Source of the DNA: Maribacter arcticus
Lineage (GTDB): Bacteria; Bacteroidota; Bacteroidia; Flavobacteriales; Flavobacteriaceae
DNA: 64,000 bases
Direction of reading: 5' to 3'
Assembly (NCBI RefSeq): GCF_900167935.1
Contig: NZ_FUYL01000001.1
Coordinates: 248,001-312,000 of the forward strand
Of this stretch, positions 58,298-64,000 are shown piece after piece. The position numbers were made by a program, and so were the translations under genes. The stretch's first letter is position 1. Every line of letters starts with the position of its first letter. The notes beneath the pieces were generated by a model. It ran no database searches. It was not told where the DNA came from and saw nothing but the letters and a program-made list of their open reading frames with translations.

Positions 58298-59137
58298 TTA
58301 GAGATCCATACCGTCTTTAATAAATTGTAATCCTTTGGTGTAAATTTCTTTTGATGGAGAATAATCTCGCCAAACGTTAATCGCATTTGCGAATTCGGGA
58401 ATTATAGTGCTAAACGCTTCTATTGTTAACCAACCATCATAATTAATTTCTTTAAGTGCTGAAAAAACTTGACTCCACAATACTTGTCCGCTTCCAGGTG
58501 TTCCGCGATCATTCTCACTAATATGAAAATGTTTCAAATAAGGGGCAATGGTCTTGATGGCCCCAGATTGACTTTTTTCTTCAATATTACTATGATGCGT
58601 ATCATACATGGCACCCAAATTTGGATGGTTGACCGCTTCAACTAAAGTCTTTAATTCAGTCATTGTATTGTATAGATAACATTCGAACCGATTTAAGGCT
58701 TCAGGACAAAGCATGATATCTGCTTGAGCTGCATAATCAGCAGCTTTTCTTAGCATTTCTGCACTTCGTTTTCTTTCGTCTTGGGTTGGTGGTTGTCTGC
58801 TGAAAAAAGCAAAAGGAGAATGAATAGGTCCACAAATAATATCGGCATTTAAAGCTTGGGCATTGTCAATGGCCCATTTTAAACGATCAAGACCGGCCTG
58901 TCGAAGTTTAGGATCTTCACTTGTTATATTTTCAGAGGGTGCAAGACCTGTAACTACAGTAACACCTAGGTCAAGTTTGGATACATGATCTCCAAGTTTT
59001 TTGTAATGTTTTAGATCACCATCACCCATGTAGAGTTCAATGCCATCATATCCGGTTTCTTTGAGGGTATCTATTATGGGATAGTGTTCCTCGGTAACAT
59101 GGTTTGTCCAAAGGAGCATGTTCATTCCTATTTTCAT
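58298..59137 (-). CDS. TIM-barrel sugar isomerase/epimerase (tagatose-3-epimerase-like)
   Basis: A 279-residue AP-endonuclease-2/xylose-isomerase-like TIM barrel, the length of D-tagatose/D-psicose 3-epimerases. Probable metal ligands: Glu in LCPEALNRFE, Asp/His in MYDTHHSNIEE, His in HFHISENDRGTPGSG and Glu in WLTIEAF, the order seen in 3-epimerases. It likely epimerises or isomerises a keto-sugar in the cytoplasm. First gene of the minus-strand operon whose promoter region carries the 33-bp element at 59324-59356. Confidence 0.8.
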   Translation of the reverse strand: MKIGMNMLLWTNHVTEEHYPIIDTLKETGYDGIELYMGDGDLKHYKKLGDHVSKLDLGVTVVTGLAPSENITSEDPKLRQAGLDRLKWAIDNAQALNADIICGPIHSPFAFFSRQPPTQDERKRSAEMLRKAADYAAQADIMLCPEALNRFECYLYNTMTELKTLVEAVNHPNLGAMYDTHHSNIEEKSQSGAIKTIAPYLKHFHISENDRGTPGSGQVLWSQVFSALKEINYDGWLTIEAFSTIIPEFANAINVWRDYSPSKEIYTKGLQFIKDGMDL

Positions 59138-59323
59138 ATATTTCTTTATTTAAATTCATCCCCAAAAAAGAAGGAACCTAGTTGTTATCTGAATTTATGT
59201 CTTTACTGTTTTTAAATTACGTTTGTTTCTATTATGTTAAGGATACAAAACAGCATGTTGATAAGCAAACAGAAATTATAATTAAATTATTTTTTAAAGT
59301 TATTACTAATAAAAAAAAAGGAA

Positions 59324-59356
59324 TTCCTGTATTTTATTAAATAGTAGTACTTTTTT
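59324..59356 (-). promoter_or_regulatory. 33-bp duplicated regulatory element, copy A
   Basis: Read on the minus strand it contains AAAAAAGTACTACTATTT followed by AATAAAATACAGGAA. A copy differing at one base lies at 60383-60415 on the plus strand. Each points toward the operon it precedes, here the TIM-barrel/ThuA/GH95 operon (start 187 bases away). The AraC gene lies between the copies, so this is probably its binding site. Within it, AAAGTAC and AAAATAC recur 18 bases apart, like AraC-type direct repeats. Confidence 0.75.
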
Positions 59357-59427
59357 CTCTTAAAATTTTACACATCCCATGTTCTTTACCTAGTATTTGT
59401 AAAATACTTTTATGCACGAAATCAAAG

Positions 59428-60312
59428 CTAGGAAATTGGGGTTTTTATCTTCAAAAATAATTTTCGATATTCATGCGGGGGCATATTCGCTATGGATTTA
59501 AATTGTTTGTTAAAATTTGACAAGGTGCTAAACCCACATTCATAACCTATTTCTGATATATTTAAATTGTCTTGTAGAAGTAATTTTCGGGCATGTCCAA
59601 TGCGAATTTCATTTACAAAACGTGTAAACGTTTTGTTTGCCCTAGGTTTAAAGTATTTGCAAAAAGACGTTGTAGTCATGTTTAGCATATTTGAAATATC
59701 TTCAAGGGCTATCTTACTTTTGAAGTTGGTCATGACATATTCGTAAACTAAGCTCATTTTATTAGTGTCATCAGCTTTTAAAACATTGGTATATGCTGGA
59801 CTGGCTAATAAGCTATAATTTTTACTGTTAGCGAGCACATCAATAATTTCCAGTAAAATAAGAATTCCTTTAAATCCTTTAACCTTCTCCATTTTTAATA
59901 GCAATCCTTTTATTTCCTTTTTTGTTTCGCCATAGAATTCTATACCTCTAGCCGAATTCTTAATAAGCTTGTTGATATGATAGAATTCATTTTTTTGCAA
60001 AAGAGCGCTATGTAGCAGCTCACTATTGAAATAAATTACCAATCCTCTAGTAGAAAGATTGTTATTTTGATTAAAATAGGCTTCATCATTCCTCCAAAGA
60101 TGGGGAACGTTAGGTCCGGTTAAGACCAAATCCTCTTCTTCAAAAGTTTCAACATGATCAGCAATAAATCGCGTTCCTTTTCCTCGAACAATAAAAGAAA
60201 TTTGAAGTTCGGGATGAAAATGCCAATTAGGATTAAAATGAGGGCTAATTAAGTCTTTGAACAAAAAAAGCTCATCGGGGTTCAGTGTTTTTTCTATATT
60301 AGGGACATTCAT
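59428..60312 (-). CDS. AraC-family regulator (cupin + HTH) of the surrounding divergent operons
   Basis: A 294-residue AraC/XylS protein. N-terminal cupin (WHFHPELQISFIVRGKGTRF, residues about 30-49) and C-terminal double helix-turn-helix (ALEDISNMLNMTTTSFCKYF; ARKLLLQDNLNISEIGYECG; FSTLSNFNKQFKS). It resembles the regulator at 40645-41523. The two 33-bp elements flank it on both sides, one before each of the neighbouring operons, which strongly suggests that it controls both. Confidence 0.9.
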   Translation of the reverse strand: MNVPNIEKTLNPDELFLFKDLISPHFNPNWHFHPELQISFIVRGKGTRFIADHVETFEEEDLVLTGPNVPHLWRNDEAYFNQNNNLSTRGLVIYFNSELLHSALLQKNEFYHINKLIKNSARGIEFYGETKKEIKGLLLKMEKVKGFKGILILLEIIDVLANSKNYSLLASPAYTNVLKADDTNKMSLVYEYVMTNFKSKIALEDISNMLNMTTTSFCKYFKPRANKTFTRFVNEIRIGHARKLLLQDNLNISEIGYECGFSTLSNFNKQFKSIANMPPHEYRKLFLKIKTPIS

Positions 60313-60382
60313 TATTTCTCTTTACTATTTTGAATATTACCTAAATATTTCTTATTATTTTAAATAATCACTAATTTAAGGC

Positions 60383-60415
60383 AAAAAAGTACTGCTATTT
60401 AATAAAATACAGGAA
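60383..60415 (+). promoter_or_regulatory. 33-bp duplicated regulatory element, copy B
   Basis: Plus-strand copy (AAAAAAGTACTGCTATTT then AATAAAATACAGGAA), 32 of 33 bases identical to the reverse complement of 59324-59356. It ends 113 bases before the start of the plus-strand TIM-barrel operon and 70 bases upstream of the AraC gene start, so it may also affect the regulator's own promoter. Confidence 0.75.
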
Positions 60416-60528
60416 AATCAAAATTTTATCTAAGCTTATATTTGTTAGTATAGGGTGAGGGTAAAACACAACCTTATTTCATAGTAGCAAGAATATCTTT
60501 AAAAAAACCAATCGTTAAAATTTAAGTT

Positions 60529-61557
60529 ATGCAAAAAAATAACTTTCCAAAATTACACAATGCCACATGGCCTGGGGTGGTGGGTAAAGGACCTGATTCG
60601 GAGCCACCTATTTCTTTTGACAAAATGCTCGAGATGACTGCTGCTGCTGAAGTTAATGGTAATAAATTTGATGGGGTAGATTTGGGACTATTAGATCCTC
60701 ATATAAATATTGATAGTTCAGATGATGAAATAAAACGGCTTGCTGATAAAATAGCGGGTTACGGTTTAAACGTCGGTAGTTTAGTTGCTCCCATTTGGGG
60801 AGGTCCCACCTTGGGTTCCGATGATGACCGTAAGACCTTTGTGGAAATGGTACGCAAGGCTTGTCATTTTGGTAAAATTTTACGCGAACACGGAGTTCGT
60901 CAGTACGGTGTTATCCGTATTGATTCTGCTTCAAGTCCAGAAGAATGGTCTAAAGATCCTGTAAACAATACTAAACTGATCGCCCAGACCTTTCGGGCAG
61001 CTTGTGATGTGGCCAATGATTATGATGAAAAACTGGCCGCGGAAGGGGAAATCTGTTGGGGCGGTATGCATAGTTGGAAAACCATGGTCGAAACATTAGA
61101 GGCGGTTGACCGGCCGAACATTGGTTTCCAAGCCGATATGTCACATACCTTATTATATTTACTGGGCTACAATGCACCAGAGCATCGTATACTTCCAAAA
61201 GACTATGATTGGTCTGATAGAAGTGTTTTAGAAGCCGGTCTCAAAACGGTGACAGATGCATTACGACCATGGACAATTGATTTTCATGTAGCTCAAAACG
61301 ATGGTACGGTACACGGTACCGGATCACATGATAAAACGGGCCGCCATTGTTTGGCAACAGATCCCAATGGAAAATTGGACGTTGCTAAAGACGCTGGCTA
61401 TTGGTTACGTGATCAAAATGGAAATTTGACCAAGGCTTTTGAACATATCTGTTGGGATGGCTGCATGTTTGATAATGAGGTCATGTTGAAGCAGCAAACT
61501 TGGAATGATATTCTAGCCAAATTAGTTGAAGTTCGGAACCTGCATGGGTGGAGCTAA
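60529..61557 (+). CDS. TIM-barrel sugar isomerase/epimerase-like protein
   Basis: A 342-residue xylose-isomerase-like TIM barrel, longer than the usual 270-290 residues. Putative metal-site segments: Glu in [13 protein letters not shown], Asp/His in [11 protein letters not shown], His in [21 protein letters not shown] and Glu in [11 protein letters not shown]. The product lacks a signal peptide and should act in the cytoplasm on a sugar or keto-sugar. It is the first gene of a plus-strand operon with an alpha/beta hydrolase, a second TIM-barrel protein and a Gfo/Idh/MocA oxidoreductase. Substrate unknown. Confidence 0.78.
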   Translation: MQKNNFPKLHNATWPGVVGKGPDSEPPISFDKMLEMTAAAEVNGNKFDGVDLGLLDPHINIDSSDDEIKRLADKIAGYGLNVGSLVAPIWGGPTLGSDDDRKTFVEMVRKACHFGKILREHGVRQYGVIRIDSASSPEEWSKDPVNNTKLIAQTFRAACDVANDYDEKLAAEGEICWGGMHSWKTMVETLEAVDRPNIGFQADMSHTLLYLLGYNAPEHRILPKDYDWSDRSVLEAGLKTVTDALRPWTIDFHVAQNDGTVHGTGSHDKTGRHCLATDPNGKLDVAKDAGYWLRDQNGNLTKAFEHICWDGCMFDNEVMLKQQTWNDILAKLVEVRNLHGWS

Positions 61558-61588
61558 ATGGATTGAATTTTACTAATAAATTATACCT

Positions 61589-62395
61589 ATGTCTTTTGTC
61601 AATGCAAACGGAATACAATTATATTACGAGGAACGAGGTACGGGTCAACCCCTGTTGTTAATAATGGGCATTACCGCCACATGTTCCGTTTGGGAAAACC
61701 ACGTTTCTTTCTGGGAGAAACACTTCCGATGTATTTTATTCGATAATAGGGGAGTAGGTGCATCCGATAAACCTGAGGGGCCCTATACTACGGCCCAAAT
61801 GGCTGATGATAGCGCAGCACTTCTGGATGCGTTACAAGTTTCGAGTGCAGCAATTGTAGGAGTATCTATGGGGGGTGCCATAGCTTTGCAATTGGCCATT
61901 AAGCACCCTGAAAAAGTGGAGGCGATGGTGCTTATGTGCCCATGGGCAAGCTGTGACCGTAAAGGAGAGGCTATTTTTAAACATATGATGCATGCCAAGG
62001 CGCACCTACGACCAGAGCAGTTTGCCAATTTTATACAATTGCTCATTTTTCACAAGTCTACTTGGGATAATGATACGGAATATGATGGTTTGTTGGAAGG
62101 ACAAAATGGGGCGGCCTTTGAAGCGATGCCGCAACCATTACATGGACTTGAAGGTCAGGCCTATGCTTGTATTTCTCATAATGTGGTGGATCAATTACCA
62201 CGGATCGAATCTCCAAGTTTGGTGATCGGTGGTAAACAAGATCAGTTTATACCCGAATGGATGGCGCGGGAAGTCCACAACGGTATTCCCAATTGTGATT
62301 TGCATTTGTATGATAATGCGGGTCATGCCTTTCATTGGGAACATTTGGAAGATTTTAACCCAAGGGTATTGGATTGGCTCAATAAAAATTATTGA
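61589..62395 (+). CDS. Cytoplasmic alpha/beta hydrolase
   Basis: A 268-residue alpha/beta-hydrolase-fold protein without signal peptide. Nucleophile elbow VGVSMGGA with Ser93, acid in GGKQDQFIP, and His246 in NAGHAFHWEH; HVSFWEKHFRCILFDNRGVGASDKP is the usual oxyanion-strand region. This resembles lactonases and 3-oxoadipate enol-lactonase-type hydrolases. Sitting between two TIM-barrel genes and before an NAD-dependent sugar dehydrogenase, hydrolysis of a sugar lactone is a reasonable guess, not shown. Confidence 0.82.
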   Translation: MSFVNANGIQLYYEERGTGQPLLLIMGITATCSVWENHVSFWEKHFRCILFDNRGVGASDKPEGPYTTAQMADDSAALLDALQVSSAAIVGVSMGGAIALQLAIKHPEKVEAMVLMCPWASCDRKGEAIFKHMMHAKAHLRPEQFANFIQLLIFHKSTWDNDTEYDGLLEGQNGAAFEAMPQPLHGLEGQAYACISHNVVDQLPRIESPSLVIGGKQDQFIPEWMAREVHNGIPNCDLHLYDNAGHAFHWEHLEDFNPRVLDWLNKNY

Positions 62396-62431
62396 TTTCA
62401 TAATGCTTTCGTATTAAAATAGACTTGAAAA

Positions 62432-63244
62432 ATGGAAAAAATAAGAATTGGCTGCGAAACCTATACTTGGGCCATGTCAGGCGATGCTTATAAAAATAAG
62501 TTGGAACACATACTTGGGGTCATGTCCAGATCAGGTTTTAAGAGTATTGAACCGGATACCGGATTCATGAATGGTTTCGAAGATCCGGGTGTATTTAAGG
62601 AGGCCCTGCAGCGCAATAATATTGAACTATCAGTTTTGTGCCATGTTGAAGATTGGAGAAATCCGAAAGAGACCGATGCGGAAAAACGAAATGTGGATAA
62701 ATGGATAGATTTTATGAAGCATTTTCCCGAGGCTATTCTTTTATTGGTACAAATGCCAGGGAAAGACCGCGAACATTTGCACGAGCGTCAACAAAACTTG
62801 TTGACCTGTGTCAATGAAATAGCGAAAAGAGCTGCGGATAAAGGTATTGTTTGTTCGTATCATCCCAATTCGCCAATGGGGTCCATTTACAGAACCCATG
62901 AAGATTATAAAATTTTACTCAATGGTCTAGATAGTAGCGTTATAAAGTATACTCCCGATGTGGGACACATCGCAAAAGGGGGAATGAACCCCTTAGAAGT
63001 TATCAAGGAATATCGTGATATCGTGAACTGCGTACACTATAAAGATATGTTCGAGGATGGGGGTTGGGCTCCAATGGGTGCCGGCATAATAGATTTTAAA
63101 GGCATTACCACCTACCTTAATGATAGTGGTTTTAAAGGTTGGATTATCGTTGAGGATGAGGCTGACGAAGCTATAACCGATCCAGATGCCGTAACTGCAA
63201 AAGATGGTATTTATATCGAAGAAGTTTTAAGGCCCTTATTATAA
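62432..63244 (+). CDS. TIM-barrel sugar isomerase/IolE-like protein
   Basis: A 270-residue AP-endonuclease-2-type TIM barrel. Typical segments: [13 protein letters not shown] at the N-terminus, [26 protein letters not shown] and [11 protein letters not shown], with metal-binding Asp, His and Glu at the expected strand ends. Its closest familiar relatives are IolE (2-keto-myo-inositol dehydratase) and sugar epimerases working next to Gfo/Idh/MocA dehydrogenases, the very gene that follows 35 bases downstream. The exact reaction is open. Confidence 0.82.
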   Translation: MEKIRIGCETYTWAMSGDAYKNKLEHILGVMSRSGFKSIEPDTGFMNGFEDPGVFKEALQRNNIELSVLCHVEDWRNPKETDAEKRNVDKWIDFMKHFPEAILLLVQMPGKDREHLHERQQNLLTCVNEIAKRAADKGIVCSYHPNSPMGSIYRTHEDYKILLNGLDSSVIKYTPDVGHIAKGGMNPLEVIKEYRDIVNCVHYKDMFEDGGWAPMGAGIIDFKGITTYLNDSGFKGWIIVEDEADEAITDPDAVTAKDGIYIEEVLRPLL

Positions 63245-63279
63245 TTTTAGAATTCAATTTTAGATTAAAAAAAAGGAAA

Positions 63280-64000
63280 ATGGCAAATAAAAAAGAACTA
63301 CGAGTCGCAATGATCGGTACGGGTCTAATGGCCAGGACGCACACTAATGGATATAAGCGAATAGGTGATTTTTTCCCTGAGTTGGAATATCGTCCCATTT
63401 TAAAAACAGTTTGTGCACGAACTGAAGAAAAAGTGAAGGCATTTGCGGAACAATGGGGCTACGAATCCTACGAAACGGACTGGAAAGCCGTTATTGCTAG
63501 AGAAGACGTTGATGCAGTTGACATCTGTACGCCTAACCATATGCATGCAAATATTGCAATTGCCGCAGCAGAGGCAGGTAAAATGGTACTTTGTGAGAAG
63601 CCTTTGGCACGTTCTGTCGCTGAGGCCAAACCTATGGTAGACGCCATAAAAAAATCAGGTGTGCCCAACACCGTATTTTATAATTACCGTCGTATTCCAG
63701 CGGTCACTTTAATAAAACAAATCGTCGATTCAGGTAAACTTGGAAAGATATTCCATTACCGATCTAACTTTTTGCAAGATTGGACCATTAATCCGGAATT
63801 GCCTCAGGGTGGGGAAGCACTTTGGCGATTAGATATAGATGCTGCCGGATCGGGGGTTACTGGTGATCTCTTAGCACATTGTATCGATGGTGCCATGTGG
63901 TTGAACGGCCCAATTAAAGATGTTTCGGCAGTGACCGAAACTTTTATAAAAGAGCGGGTTCATCAAGATACCGGAGAAGTTAAGAAAGTGGGTATAGACG
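63280..64000 (+). CDS. Gfo/Idh/MocA-family oxidoreductase (C-terminus outside window)
   Basis: From ATG 63280 (preceded by AAAAAGGAAA) the frame is open to the window end, 240 codons. The N-terminal Rossmann domain is clear ([19 protein letters not shown]), followed by [25 protein letters not shown] and the signature CEKPLA with the catalytic Lys (residues about 108-113). The start of the C-terminal domain ([20 protein letters not shown]) includes the conserved Asp/His pair. It oxidises or reduces a sugar with NAD(P). It closes the visible part of the operon. Confidence 0.93.
   Translation, partial: MANKKELRVAMIGTGLMARTHTNGYKRIGDFFPELEYRPILKTVCARTEEKVKAFAEQWGYESYETDWKAVIAREDVDAVDICTPNHMHANIAIAAAEAGKMVLCEKPLARSVAEAKPMVDAIKKSGVPNTVFYNYRRIPAVTLIKQIVDSGKLGKIFHYRSNFLQDWTINPELPQGGEALWRLDIDAAGSGVTGDLLAHCIDGAMWLNGPIKDVSAVTETFIKERVHQDTGEVKKVGID

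Noticed and set aside
1-64000. CRISPR arrays, tRNA or rRNA genes, prophage
   Set aside because: None recognised: no regularly spaced repeats, cloverleaf-like GC-rich blocks or phage genes were seen by eye.

Overview
The window looks like part of the chromosome of a free-living, probably marine, glycan-degrading Flavobacteriaceae bacterium (Bacteroidota). Evidence: AT-rich DNA with weak Shine-Dalgarno signals, a SusC/SusD pair, Nudix-type AraR, many lipoprotein signal peptides, FHS-family FucP, FG-GAP/VCBS surface lipoproteins and AraC/LacI sugar regulators. No rRNA, tRNA, CRISPR or phage genes were recognised. Nearly every gene serves carbohydrate breakdown.

Layout. (1) 1-1963: N-terminal part of a LacI-family regulator and a secreted esterase. 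(2) 1968-13346: a complete L-arabinose locus. The Nudix-like repressor AraR is divergent from GH51 and GH127 arabinofuranosidases, araB, araD, araA, an aldose 1-epimerase lipoprotein and an SSS-family sodium symporter, closed by a very strong terminator. The same inverted repeat (AAGTGT-N7-ACACTT) sits before GH51 and before araB and is the likely AraR operator. (3) 13445-16223: an SDR, a SYLF-domain protein, a small membrane protein and a DMT permease. (4) 16669-23557: hexuronate genes (uxuB-type SDR, two uxuA paralogues, a DUF4861 lipoprotein, a heme-binding propeller lipoprotein). (5) 24336-31616: a four-gene cluster of the kind common in Planctomycetes (cytochrome/DUF1549/LamG/DUF1553; DUF1501; Tat-exported propeller; DUF2231/cytochrome/LRR membrane protein) with no known function. 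(6) 31625-41523: a non-phosphorylative L-fucose operon (FucP, fucose dehydrogenase, fuconolactonase, fuconate dehydratase, ketodeoxyfuconate dehydrogenase, diketodeoxyfuconate hydrolase, FMN lactate oxidase, GH29 fucosidase, AraC regulator). It would yield pyruvate plus L-lactate and then a second pyruvate. It holds a doubly disrupted mutarotase pseudogene and a 30-codon remnant of a Tm-1-like/UPF0261 gene. (7) 41650-54203: SusC, SusD and two giant VCBS-repeat lipoproteins, separated by an intrinsic terminator and by an IS1595-type insertion at the stop codon of one of them. (8) 54720-64000: a frameshifted GH95 fucosidase, ThuA-like and TIM-barrel proteins, an AraC regulator, and a divergent operon of two TIM-barrel proteins, an alpha/beta hydrolase and the start of a Gfo/Idh/MocA oxidoreductase. 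A 33-bp element, 32/33 identical, lies before both divergent operons and should define one regulon.

Together the genes describe a bacterium harvesting arabinose-, uronate- and fucose-containing polysaccharides. Decay (mutarotase, GH95, Tm-1-like) and insertion (the cytochrome cluster boundary, the IS) are concentrated in and around the fucose loci, suggesting recent reshaping of that capacity. All functions are inferred from sequence recognition; no searches were run.
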